A DNA stretch of 64,000 bases from Ursus arctos. Lineage: Eukaryota; Chordata; Mammalia; Carnivora; Ursidae. Shown one piece after another: positions 22,876 through 34,010 of this stretch; positions within the stretch are counted from its first letter, which is position 1, and every line of letters starts with the position of its first letter. The stretch is from positions 6,825,001 to 6,889,000 of the forward strand of contig NW_026622897.1 in the NCBI RefSeq assembly GCF_023065955.2. Direction: 5' to 3'. A program made the translations under genes and the position numbers. The notes below the pieces were generated by a model. The model saw only the letters and a program-made list of their open reading frames with translations, ran no database searches and had not been told where the DNA came from.

Positions 22876-23419
22876 AACAAGGCTTTAAAAAAAAAAACAA
22901 ACCATTCACCTGGTTAATTTGTATGATTACAATTTGAATACACTACGTAATTTACCTTTCTTATTTGTAGAGCTTTTGTGGATAGTGTAAGATTAGGCAT
23001 ATATTTGATTAGTTTTTGTGCCATGTGTTAGGTTTCATCAACAGAATTATGCTAGCCTCTTAAATCACTGACATGCTTTCCCTGTTTTTCAGTGCCCCAA
23101 AATCATCTAAGTGAAGCTGGGTGCTTTGAGGTTTTGCTAGAACACACCCATAGAGCCTATAGGTGTAGCATCCTTTATCAGGAGTGGAATAGAGAATATA
23201 AGTCTTTCACAGACTTTTATTTCTTCCATGGTATTGACACTTCTAACCTCTTCTTGAGTCAGCTTTAATTATGGATTCTTAATTTATTGGCATGAAGACT
23301 TATGAGGAGAATCCTTTCCATTTCATTGAGCTTTACATTTGTCTTGTTATGTATTTGCAGAACTCCCCACCTCTTGTTTACAGTTTTGGGATAGTCATCA
23401 TTCATTCATGCATTCAGAA

Positions 23420-23760
23420 CCAGCTCCCCATTTTATTAACAAGTTCTACTTTTTCTTTTTTGCTTCCTGGTTTATTTATTTCTGCATTAAATTTTATTCC
23501 TTTGTTCACCTTTATTTGGTTTGCTTGCTCATTTTAACCTTTCCAATTTAAATCCTAAATTACTTGATTTCTTGTTTTCTATTAAATACAGTCATACCAT
23601 TAATTTTTCTTGAAGTATCAATTTGGCCACATCCCCCAGGTTATAATTTTATTTTTTATTTTTCTTTAACCATACAGTTCTTTGGAAGAGAGTTTTAATT
23701 TATAGATAATTGGTTTTTAAAATTTGTTTTTGGCTATCTGCTGCTAACTCCTATCTGTGT
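23420..23760 (-). repeat. Possible old L1 remnant (antisense)
   Basis: 'tttatttctgcattaaattt', 'tttcctggtttatttattt', 'cacatcccccaggttataa' and 'agagttttaatttatagata' resemble the antisense of the ORF2 endonuclease region of old L1 elements. Very diverged; a computed search is needed to confirm. Confidence 0.3.
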
Positions 23761-25444
23761 ATCATGGCCAGAGTATATTTCCGTTCTCTAGGTTTGGGTT
23801 TTTACTAAATGCCTTGAAAATGGTGGTCTAGTGCAAATGTCTGCCTGTATGTCAACTTTGAAGTCAGGCAGCCTATGGTGAATTACTCTGAGTACTTGAA
23901 ATAAGGGTCATTTTTAGTATCCTTGTTGTTGCTTAAATACGCATAAACCCCAGAGTTTGATGCCATCGTCATCATTTAAGGCCAGTGAATAAGAGAAGTA
24001 AATCTAATGCTTTGGATTGTCGGGGCTTTCTGTCATCTTTGTGTAAGGATAGGATGCTGTTAACTTTCAAAATAAGCTGATTGCCCAGTTTGTTTTAGAA
24101 ATATTTGAGTTCCTTGGATGGGGCTTCTCTGCTCCTAGATCTGCACACCTCTGGGCCCGTGTGTTCCTCTCCAATGCGTTTGCTAGGACATCCTGGGAGT
24201 GGGAGTTGAGCCAGCGGCTATGGTTTCTCCATGGTCCTCACTGTGCTTTTTACCAGTTGAATAGTGTGACAGAGAGCATCTTCCGAATCCGCCTTGCCAT
24301 CCCCCTTAAGATTGTAAAGCTTTGGAAATAAAAATTAGCTGTTCTTCCTGACCTGTTTATGGATGGGATGAATAAACTGGCCAAGGGGAAAAGCAGAATC
24401 ATAGAAATTACTCCACATTCTGGAATATGGGGAATGGTGGCAAGTCTAGTGATTTCTGTGAGAAAATTAACAAATTACACTTTTTTTCTGAAGGAGAACA
24501 AAATGCTTCAAATTACTGCCTTTTTATTTCCCTGGTAAGCTCCCTCTGTTCGTGTTCCCTGAGGTCTTCTGATTGCGTTAAAGAGGGAGCCACCTATTGG
24601 TCCCAACGTCTGCATTCCCTCCCCTTTGGAAAAAGGATGTCAGCGGGGAACAAGAGACAGCTGATGTCTGAAGTCAAACCCTGTCCCCAGATCACAGAGA
24701 TTTTCTGTCCTAAGACAGACTGGATTCAGAGTACAGGGAGCATGTTTAAAGTATGATTTTGAAGAAACACTAGGAGTCCGCTTATAAGAAAAAATGTCAC
24801 AAAATCGCTGTTGTGACTTGGGTTGAGGTAGGAAGTTTCAGTGCTGGCCTGGGTGGCTGGGAAGCAGGTGCCAGGTTGGCAGCCTCGAGACCACCCCGTG
24901 CTGCGAGAGCACCTGAGTGAAGCCATGGCAGGTGGAGAAAGCGCTTTGGAGCTCCGGAGCGACAGCCAGAAGCCAGAATGCCGGTTTGGCAAGCCTGCCG
25001 CCGGGTGCTGAGTCTTGGGCCTGAGCTTTGCTCAGAATAACGGATAGATCGTAAGTGTTTATCTCCCACCTTGGCAGCAAATGAGTGCTGAAGTTTTTGT
25101 GCATTTCGGTAGACTGGATACTTACTCGTAGACCAGCAGCTAATGTAAACAGGACAGTTCCACGCGGATTTACATTTGACCAAAATCCTGAACTAATTTT
25201 CACTGTGTGATAGCCTCTTACTCAGCTTTTTGTATGATCACTGAAAAATAATCAGTACTGGAAATAAAAAGATTATTTATCTTAGGAATACTGGTTCCAA
25301 AGTTTCCAAAGCTTTGCTTTCCAGTAAAGTATCTTTTTGTTTACCAAGCCAAGTGTGTTAGGAATCTCTCCTAAGAGTGAGAAACAAAGTAAACTGATTC
25401 TGTCCTCCCTGCACTCCCTTTTCTTCTTGCACATGCACGTGTGT

Positions 25445-25447
<3 letters not shown>

Positions 25448-25480
<33 letters not shown>

Positions 25481-25485
25481 ACACC
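25448..25485 (+). repeat. (AC)n microsatellite
   Basis: A near-perfect AC tract of about 38 bp with a single T interruption, preceded by GTGTGT, so that a short inverted GT/AC arrangement is present. Confidence 0.97.
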
Positions 25486-26989
25486 AGTGCAGAGGAGGAA
25501 AGGTGCAGGGACAAGGAGGAGGTCCAGGGCCCAGCAGTGTGCTAAGACTCTTATGTTTAATAGTCTTTCATCAACTTCTTTAGGTAGTCATTTGGTTTAA
25601 AAAGCTGTCCTTATGATACTCATTGCACCTTTACCCCTTCATCAAGAATTCTTCACTCTTAGATGTTTAATAATTATTTTAATCATATAAGCATCCCAGT
25701 ACCCTCACTGATCTTTCTTTGGGAGTTTTGATTTTGGGTGGAGGGAGTTGGAAGGAGCTACGAGGGCAATCTTTAGAGTGGGTTACCAAATGGCAGCATT
25801 AAGCCTGTAGGTATCTCCAGGGCTGGGACAGAAGATCGAGGATGGATCAGAAGAGGAGATGGGAAAGCAAAGAAAAGAAGCCTTCCCCCACCCCTGACCC
25901 GACCCCTCAGTTTCCTGCCAGAGATGCTTTTCCTGCCTTCAGTCCTGACTCCTGGCAGGCCTGGCCCCCTGGGTCGCATGGAGGGATGGTCTGCAGAGTT
26001 AGGGGGATTTTAACAGACTTCCTCTCAGTTCATTCACAGACAGATGTACACACCTTTTTCTCCCAGGCCCCACTGAATCCACTCTCCTGGCTTCCACTTC
26101 TTTAAAAAAACCTTATCCTTCCCTAACACCCCCCCCCCCAAACATCTTTATCTTCTGCCTTTCCTGCCTAACTTATTGGAAGAAGATGTGTGCTCTCCTT
26201 TCCTCCCCACGCGCTTGCTGCAGAGCTGGCAGTTGTCACCTGCGATCTGTGGTTCCCCAGAGGACCCGCCGGTAGAACTGGGGCCTTTTGTGATGTCGGG
26301 CGGGGGAAAAATTGACATCTTTATATTCCTGTCCTCTCATGAAGTTTAGCATTTCCCTCAATTATGAATGTAGATAATAAATCCGGTATCAGTAACAGCA
26401 TATATGATTTTATCACCCACGGAAATCATAAATGTTTCCCTATCATGTCACAGTTGAAGTAAATACTCCAAAATACCATTTTCACTGTTAGCTACTTCGA
26501 AATCACGGTAGTTATTAGAGCGGCTCCTTCATCTTGTTCTTTTCATGTGTTCTTTAAAAAAAAAACCATATATGTCACTAAATTCACAATTTTTACATAT
26601 CTTGACTGTATTTTACTATATTTGGCTTCTCTGTAATGCCGTCTAGGTTTTTATTTTACATATTTAGCAGCATTACTTTGGAATGAGGTCTGTAGACTTC
26701 AGGAGCCCCAGAAGGGGGTGTTTGGTCCCGAAACTTGGTTGAGAATATCTGCTCTCCATCCCTGTCTTCATCTCACTGAAAGAGCTCCATCCGTGGCCAC
26801 TAAACGCCTTTACCCAGTGTCCTCTTCTCATTCATTTTGCAATATATTTGTGTCATTTGATGCCATCGATTTTTTTAATACTTTTAAAAATATTTTACTA
26901 CTTTCTCTTTTGTCTAGACCCATTTGCTTTATCTTAGATAATATATCCTGTTTGTTTCTTTTTCTTTCTTTATAACTTCAGATGCCAGT

Positions 26990-28640
26990 CACCTTTTGTT
27001 TGAACTATTAAATACCTTCCCAGTGCATCTTTTGGTTTCTTGCTCCCCCCCCCCCAAACCAATGCAGCTGCAGTTATCATCCTAAAATATAGTTTAGAAA
27101 CACATCATTCACCTTGCCAGAAACTCTCAGGGGTTCCCCATTACCTTTCTAAAATGTGGGTAGAAATATGCCATTCCCTTTTTGAAATTTTAATTCCATG
27201 GTAGTTAACATACAGTGTAGTATTAGTTTTAGGTGTACAATAGACTGATTCAGCACTTGCATACGTCACCCGGTGCTCATCAGAACGCGTGAGCTCCTTC
27301 TTCCCCATCACCTAGGTCACCCACCCCCCGCTCCACCTCCCCCCCGGTGACCAGCAGTGTGTGCTCTAGAGTTAAGAGTCTGTTTCTTGATTTGTCTCTC
27401 CTTTTTCCCTTTGTTTGTTTCTTAGATTCCACGTAAGAGTGAAATCATCCGGTACTTGTCTTTCTCTGACTGCCTTACTTCACCTAGCATCGTACCCTCT
27501 AGCTCCATCCGTGTTGTTGCAGATGGCCAAGTTCATTCCTTTTTATGGCTGAGCAGTATTCCATTGTATATACACCACATCTTCTCTATCTGTTCATCTA
27601 CGGATGGACACTTGGGCTGCTGTCATAATTTGGCTATTGTAAATAATGCTACAATGAACATTAGGATGCATGTATCCCTTTGAATCTGTGTTTTTGTATT
27701 CTTTGGCTAAATGCAGTAGTGCAGTAGTGCAGTAGGGTAGTTCTATTTTTAACTTGTTTGAGGAACCCCCATACTGTGTTGCACAGCGGCTGCACCCATT
27801 TGTGTTCCCACCAACAGTGCAAGAGGGTTCCTTTCTCCACATCCTCACCAACACTCGTCGTTCCTTGTGTTTTTATTTTAGCCATTCTGACGGGTGTGAG
27901 GTGATCTCTCATTGTAGTTCTCATTTGCACTTCCCTGAGGATGTGATGTTGAGCATCTTTTCATATGTCTGTTGGCCATCCGGATGTCTTTGGAGAAATG
28001 TCTGTTTATGTCTTCTGCCCATTTTTTAATTGGATTATTTGGGTTTTGGGTGTTGAGTTGTCTAAGTTCTTTATAGATTTTGGATACTAGCCCTTTATCA
28101 GATATGTCATTTGCAAATACCATCTCGTGTTCAGTAGGTTGTCTTTTAGTTTTGTTGATTGTTTCCTTTGCTGTGCAGAAGCTTTTTATTTTGATGGTAC
28201 TCCCAGCAGTTTATTTTGGCTTTTGTTTTCTTTGCCTCAAGATACATTATCTAGAAAAATATTCCCATGGCCAATGTCAGAGACATTACTACCTGTGCTC
28301 TCTACCATTCCCTTTTTTAAAAAACCTTCAGTGGTTTCACAGTACCAAAGTTGAAATTCTGGTATGGCTGAGGTTCAGAAATTTCCGTGAACTAGCTACA
28401 TCCCAACTTTCCAGCCTCTTTGACAGCAGTATTAATCACACAGTGCTCTGCATATTTTATTCTCTCTCACATCTCTGGGTAAAAATCCTTTATTTCCCTG
28501 CCTTACCGTGCTGCCTATCTTACCTCAAGCACAGATGCATACACCATGGTCTGGGTGGGACTCTGTTGTCACCTTCCATCTCCACTCAGCTTGTGTGTCA
28601 CCTCTCCAGACCTCAAAGCATAGCCAATGTCCTTGTCTCT
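26990..28640 (+). repeat. L2-like host sequence split by an L1
   Basis: The left part (26990-27183) has 'ttatcatcctaaaatatag', 'catcattcaccttgccag' and 'gggttccccattaccttt'. The right part resumes at 28305/28318 with 'aaaccttcagtggtttcac' and 'ccagcctctttgacagcag'. These are the 'gatctttctaaaacac', 'aaaccctccaatggcttcccattgcc' and 'ccagcctcatctc' sections of L2. The match in the right part fades after about 28640. The element is interrupted by the L1 at 27184-28304. Confidence 0.5.
27184..28304 (-). mobile_element. 5'-truncated L1, antisense, with TSD
   Basis: Read on the minus strand this is the 3' end of an L1: the C-terminal part of ORF2 followed by the 3' UTR. The minus-strand translation at 27878-28123 has [13 protein letters not shown], and 27661-27930 has [16 protein letters not shown], both landmarks of the L1 ORF2 C terminus. 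Frameshifts separate them. A 13 bp target-site duplication, CCATTCCCTTTTT, flanks it at 27171-27183 and 28305-28317. The insertion is about 1.12 kb and 5'-truncated, the usual result of target-primed reverse transcription. A small (TGCAGTAG)3 expansion at about 27712-27736 is internal. Confidence 0.92.
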
Positions 28641-29914
28641 TGTCCTGACTGATGCTGCTGTTAGTAGCATTAATTTTTGTATACCCTGTACTTTCTAGAT
28701 GTTCATTTATCTGGTTTCCCTCATACAGTCTTATACTCCTAAGCGTAGCACCTGCCTGCGTGTTTCTGCTCTCATCTTCACGCAGCATTAGTCCTTTGAC
28801 ATTGCAGCCTCTCAAGTACATGTTTCTTGAGTGAGCACATGAGTTCAGGGTGTACTGGCTTAACCTCTCCTCCAGTTTGGTTGGGTAATCATGGGACATG
28901 CTGCTGTTTTCCTGCCTGACACTACAGTATTACTTCTTAAATGTACACAGTTTTAAAATGAATTGTGATCAACTTGCTAACATTTATATATATAAATGCC
29001 CTAAGAACTGAGGTATTCTATAATTAATGATACTACTCTCGATAAAATCCCTCAGTCATAAGAATCTCTTTTTTTCATAGAAGATTTTGTTAAATAGCAA
29101 GTATTTAAGGGAAAAAATCATCTTTGCCTTAATTTCTCAGTAATTAATAACTTCTAGAAATTAGGAGAAAACTAACTCAGAAAAGTGTAGCAATTTATTA
29201 CTTGAGGAGAGAGTTCTATGGTAGAAATTAAAATGTTAATGAAATTATGAGAGAGGTGGGAGGGGATGCTGCTCCTTGTCTAGAGCGATTTATTTTAAAA
29301 TGATTTTGACGGCCCACCGTCTCAGTTGTTAAACTGAAAGAAATGTTGTCTCATTTTCTACAAGAAAAGTCCTTGCTTCCTTTCAGGTGTCTCTTACTGT
29401 TTTGTTTTGTTTTTTTCTAATTATATTTGCATCTTCTCCCTCATCCCTTTACACCTGCCCACCATCAGAGCAGTGTTTTTCTTCTGAATCACAGGCTCCC
29501 AGCCACTTCGGGGCTCATGTTCCTTCTCAGCTTTCCGGCAGCGTCTCAATTCTCTTCACTGGCCGAGGTATTCATGATCCTTACACCTTCAATATGTTTG
29601 GCTTTCCCAAACCAAATGTTACCCCCTTTCCCTCTGAGAAACATTGCTTTAAATTATTAATTGAACAGGATTCATGTGACAAGATCATGAACAAAGCCAT
29701 AGCATGGGGCATTTGAACTCCCAAGTGGCTTGAGTTCTTGGTTGTGTAAACATGTGGTAGGATGAGCTAGTGGGACACCATAGCCTTCGCCTCCATATTC
29801 TCTCTGTCATTACTAAAGAGAGAACTTTTAGAATTACATCAGTGAGAACATAAAATAATGGAAATCAGGTTTCCTGGTTTTTTGTTGTACAATTGCACTT
29901 TTCCTGTAAACTTT

Positions 29915-30100
29915 AAGATAATACTTAGCACTTACTGTGTGCCAAACACTGTTCTAAGTTACCATGTGTCTTAACTCATTTAATCTTTATAACAACCCTA
30001 TGCTGTTGGTGGTGTATTATCCCCGTTTTCTAGTGGAAAAAACTGCGACACAGCAATTAAATAACTTGTGCAGGTTACTCAGTTGTTGCAAGAGGGTATG
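29915..30100 (+). repeat. MIR fragment
   Basis: 'cacttactgtgtgccaaac', 'actgttctaagttaccatg', 'cttaactcatttaatcttta', 'caaccctatgctgttgg' and 'ataacttgtgcaggttac' are consecutive MIR words with few changes. Confidence 0.9.
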
Positions 30101-30689
30101 ATTTGGTTGGTTTTTGTATTCATAAATTATGACATCTTCCTCTTGCTCATCCTCTTTTCTTTGGACCCCGTGCTGTAGTAAACCCTTCCCTGGAATTTAG
30201 AGTAAAGGTTCAGGGATATATTTCAGAATAGCACTAAATCAGATCTCTAGAAATAGTGGCACCTCTATAGGAAAGCATGGCCCAGTCTAGCCCAGTTCTG
30301 TTGGTACACTGAGCAGTTGGTTTGGATGGAATACCGTATCCCTTTTCTAATCTCAAAATAGGGGTGCCCAAATATGGCAGAGCAAATACATTAGGGAGAA
30401 TGATAAGCCAGTCTTATGATTAATTATATATAAATTCTTGGGGAAATATCGGCATATATAATCCTTTCAAAATGTAATCATGTTTCTATATTAGAAAGTC
30501 TATTAATATAATTCACAGTGTTAGTCAAAGAAAAAAGTATGATCATCTAATATCTTACTGCTGTCCACATTCCTAATTTTTTCCTACATCTTTCATGTAG
30601 GAGGAAAACTATTTCTATAAATGACTTTTCGAAGGCTCTAATAGTGTGGTGTGTATATGTACAGATATATCTAAACATAAAGTTACATA

Positions 30690-30880
30690 CAGTAACACTT
30701 TTGAGTGTTTACTTGGTGCCTGATGTCCTTCCAAGTGTTTTATATTTCTTAGCTCATTCAGTTTCAAAACAACCATATTCTATCTTTTTTTCTTTTATAA
30801 TTGAGAAAAGCGAGGTACAGGGAGGTGAACTTGCCCAAGGTGATAGATATGTATGTGGTATGTCTGTGTACAGCCTAACC
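30690..30880 (+). repeat. MIR fragment
   Basis: 'gtgtttacttggtgcctgat', 'ccttccaagtgttttatat', 'aattgagaaaagcgaggtac' and 'gtgaacttgcccaaggtga' match the MIR 3' half in order. Confidence 0.8.
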
Positions 30881-30904
30881 GGCAATCCATATAATGCTTA
30901 ATAA

Positions 30905-31995
30905 TAAACCCTGGAGGTGTCCCCATCAATATTGGGAACAACGCAAAATAGCCATTAAAACAGTGTAATTAGACAAAAGTATGGAGTAAGAGATATAAAA
31001 ATTGGCAAGGAAGAGGCCATCTGATGATTTTATGTTGTTATTTATACCTGGAAATCCCCGGAGCCTCCATGAAGCACTGATAGAGACATCAAGAGTTCAC
31101 GGACATACCTGGTTCACTGAAGCTTTATGTGAATAAAATAATAACTTTTTGGACACCAACAGTAACTAGTCAGTAGATATAATGAGAGAAGAAGAAAAAC
31201 CTTCATTCACAGCAGCAAGAACAAAAGCGAAGTATTTTAAGACAAGCTTAGTAAGAAATTTATGTCTCTCATGAAGATATCTAATGAACTGTATTGAAAG
31301 ATAGAAAAAATTTCAATAATTTCTTTTACTAAGTTATAATTTACAACAATATCCTATGAATTTCAGGTGTACATCATAGTGCTACAGTATGTTTATGTAT
31401 TACAGAATGATCCCCACGAAAGGTCTAGTTACCATCTGTCAGCATACAAAGTTAGTACAATATTCTTGACCATTTTCCCCTTCTGTACATTACATCTCCA
31501 TGGCTTATTCATTTTGTAGTTGGAAGTTTGTACCTCTTAATCCCCTCTATCCCCTCCCCCAACCCTCCTGCATCTGGTAACCACCAGTTTGTTTCCTGTT
31601 TGTGCGTCTGTTTCTATTTTGTTCATTTGTTTTGTTTTTTAAATTCTGCATGAGTGAAATCATACAGTATTTGTCTTTCTCTGACTTATTTCCCTTAACA
31701 TCATACACTCCGGGTCCATCCACGTCGTTGCAGATGGCAAGATCTCATCCCTTTTTATGGCTGAGTCATATTTGTGTGTGTACCACATCGTTCTTGATGA
31801 AACAGTTGAACAAATCAGAGTGCTTTTTAAGCAAGTATTACTGTAGCACGGTCTCCATCAAGCTCCCAATAGCTTTTTGGTTAAAAGCCGTCAAAATAGT
31901 TCTGATGTATCTGGGAGCATGTACTTGTAAAAATAGCCAGGATAAAAATATGAAAACAAGAAGACATGTAATGAAAGAAGACCTGCACATGCAGG
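30905..31995 (+). mobile_element. Degenerate sense L1 (ORF2), split
   Basis: Blocks 30905-31314 and 31796-31995 follow the sense strand of L1 ORF2: 'ggtgtccccatcaatattgg', 'aaaattggcaaggaag', 'cattcacagcagcaagaac', 'tctaatgaactgtattgaaag', then 'catcaagctcccaatagc' and 'aaaatagccaggataaaaat'. The two blocks are collinear and separated by the antisense L1 at 31315-31795. Too decayed for any open frame. Confidence 0.6.
31315..31795 (-). mobile_element. 5'-truncated L1, antisense, inside an L1
   Basis: The sequence is the reverse complement of an L1 3' UTR and ORF2 terminus: 'aatttcaggtgtacatcatag', 'tagttggaagtttgtacctc', 'ggtaaccaccagtttgtttc', 'gtgaaatcatacagtatttg' and 'ggtccatccacgtcgttgca'. 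The same words occur in the same order at 50508-51000 and 59802-60270. It interrupts the sense L1 at 30905-31995. Confidence 0.85.
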
Positions 31996-32339
31996 GTCCC
32001 CAGTATGTCCTAAGTCTCTGGTCTTATATGTGGTACAGGCACAGAACTAGAAGATCGGTGGGACACCACTGGAAGTGTGGCGTAAGCCCAGGCGTGCAAG
32101 ACGTTAGCATGAAATAGGGCCCTAGCACTCCCGCCGCGCCAGCTCTCCCCAGGTTTTCCATCTCGGAATGTAAGCCAAGGCCTTACTTAGTGAGACCTAC
32201 GATCTTGCTGATCTTGCTACACAACGTAGGGCCCCCGGGCCGGCGGCAGTGGCATCAGCTGTGAGCGTGTGAGGACCCCACCCCAGACTCCCGGAGTCAG
32301 AGGGCCGCGTCAGGTCTGAGAAGCGTCGCCCTCGAGAGC

Positions 32340-32715
32340 GCCACATGACCTGGCTCCTCCTGAGGGGCCTTCCTGCCTCGGTCTTCTCTCCCCCTGCTCG
32401 CTTGCCACCCGTGTGACTGGCCACGTTGCTGTTCCACAAACTCTCCTGTCAGGGCTTCATACTTAATCCTCCCTCTTCCGGTGCCCATTTCCTTTGCTTC
32501 CTGTAGGTCTCCGCACGCATCTCCGCTTGTCAGAGAAGCCTTGCCTGACTCAGGTTCTTGGCCGCATTCACCATCACCCGACACGTATGTGTTGCTCGTG
32601 TTGTCGCTCCCCCGCCGCTCCCCCCACTACGCTGTGAGCTTGGTGACACAGAGGGACGTGCTTCGTTCCTGAGTATCGCTGGTACCTGGGAGGTGCCCAG
32701 CTGCTGAGTGACACC
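32340..32715 (+). repeat. L2 LINE 3' region
   Basis: 'cagagaagccttgcctgactc', 'cactacgctgtgagcttgg', 'agtatcgctggtacctgggag' and an upstream 'cttccggtgcccatttcc' follow the L2 3' end ('gaagccttccctgacc ... ctagaatgtaagctcc ... gtatccccagcgcctag'). Confidence 0.65.
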
Positions 32716-33439
32716 AGTACTGAAAATTGCAAGCAAGCTCTCTGAGACTTCTGAGGAGAGGGGGAGATGACAGGCAGCTCTCGTTTTGCAGGGTAGTTCT
32801 GTGCTGCGAAGTTGCTGCAAATGCTGCCCCGCGGCTCCGGGAGAGAGCGCGAGTCCGTTCCTGGGAGCCCCCGGTCAAAACATTTCCGCAGACCCGTCGA
32901 CACAGAACCTTGTGGGAGGCACGTCGCTGGCTAAGGACCCCTTATCTGGTGTACACTGTGGGTTCATTAACGCCGAACTCAGGCGGCAGCACCAGAGCTC
33001 AGGCCCAGCGAAGCTTACCTGACACACATCTTTTCTCCACAAGGCGCCCCACCGCCTTCTCGCACTTTCGCGCTCTGGCCAGCACTGCAGGGCTAGGCTT
33101 GGGGGCCAGTTAAACAGCAGATTCACAAAATGCAAAAGCCATAGCACTAGGCAGGCCTTTTTAGGTCACGTGCTTACAGTATGAGCGCTTCAGTGAGGCC
33201 AAGCCTCACTCGGTTCAGCCTCGGCTGGAATGTGTCCTCAGGCAACTCCGTTTTCGCCTCGCTGCTCACGTCCACGGAAGGGCTCTGAAGCACCACGAGT
33301 ATTAATTTGGAGGCTACAAATACATTTTTACGAGTAGGCAAATCTGCACAGACTCTGCAAGTAATGAGGACCAACCACACATCACTTTCTCCATAAATAT
33401 TTATTGTGTTTCTGTGTGCTCTGCTCCCAGAATTATCCA

Positions 33440-33640
33440 TCTCTCAGACATTTATCAAGTCCTGGCCTTGTGCCAGGCCCTGTGCAAAACTCAAATAATC
33501 CAAAGACAAATTTAACCGTGTTCAGGGAAGGCTTCCTGGCAGAGTGGGGTCTTAGCTGAATCTTCAGTAGTAATGGGTAGGATTTTAATATGTGAGGCTG
33601 TGGAGAAAGGTATTGTAGAAGAGAGAGCCTTTAAGTCCCT
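33440..33640 (+). repeat. L2 fragment
   Basis: 'gacatttatcaagtcctggcc', 'ttgtgccaggccctgtgc', 'gggaaggcttcctggcagag' and 'cttagctgaatcttcagtag' match the L2 sections with 'tgtgccaggcactgtgc' and 'ggaaggcttcctggaggagg'. Confidence 0.65.
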
Positions 33641-33644
33641 GGTC

Positions 33645-33775
33645 GTCTTAAACTTGGGTACACCTTCGACTCACCTGGCCTCCGGCCAGTCTAAAAATAA
33701 ACATCTCTAGGTATGAGACTCTGGCATCAGCGTATTTTAAATCTCCCCAGATGATTCTAGTGTGGAACTGAGTGG
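33645..33775 (+). repeat. MER5A-like hAT-Charlie MITE
   Basis: 'cttaaacttgggtacaccttc', 'gactcacctggcctccgg', 'gtatgagactctggcatcagc' and 'ccagatgattctagtgtgg' fit the MER5A pattern ('tctcaaacttgggtgcac...tcacctgga...ccaggtgatgctgatg'). Confidence 0.65.
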
Positions 33776-33879
33776 AGAGCAGCATTGGCGTAAATACTCC
33801 TGTTTGGGTAGAATATACGTTATGTGAAGGGAAGAGCAAATAAACCTGGAAAAGGCATTTTGACCCCAGGTGTCGCATT

Positions 33880-34010
33880 GCCGTCATTGACTTCTCGCAT
33901 ATATGCCTGTTGTGTGTCAGGCACTTTGCAGGGTCCTGGAGACACATCAGAAAACAAGACCCAGGAATTGCTGCCCTGTTCGAGTTTACGATCGAGTGCT
34001 GTTGGCAGCT
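33880..34010 (+). repeat. L2/MIR-like remnant
   Basis: 'tatgcctgttgtgtgtcagg', 'cactttgcagggtcctggag', 'acatcagaaaacaagaccc' and 'ctgccctgttcgagtttac' match the L2 'gtgccaggcactg...ggatac...aacaagacacggtccctgccc...ggagcttac' order. Confidence 0.6.

Noticed and set aside
28080..28652. 190-codon + strand open frame with hydrophobic stretches, resembling a membrane protein
   Set aside because: It starts in the antisense L1 at 27184-28304 and continues into L2-like sequence. The T-rich antisense strand of LINEs encodes Phe/Leu/Ser runs that mimic membrane helices.
31602..32117. 171-codon + strand open frame
   Set aside because: It crosses the boundary between the antisense L1 (ending near 31795) and older L1 text. 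No coherent protein.
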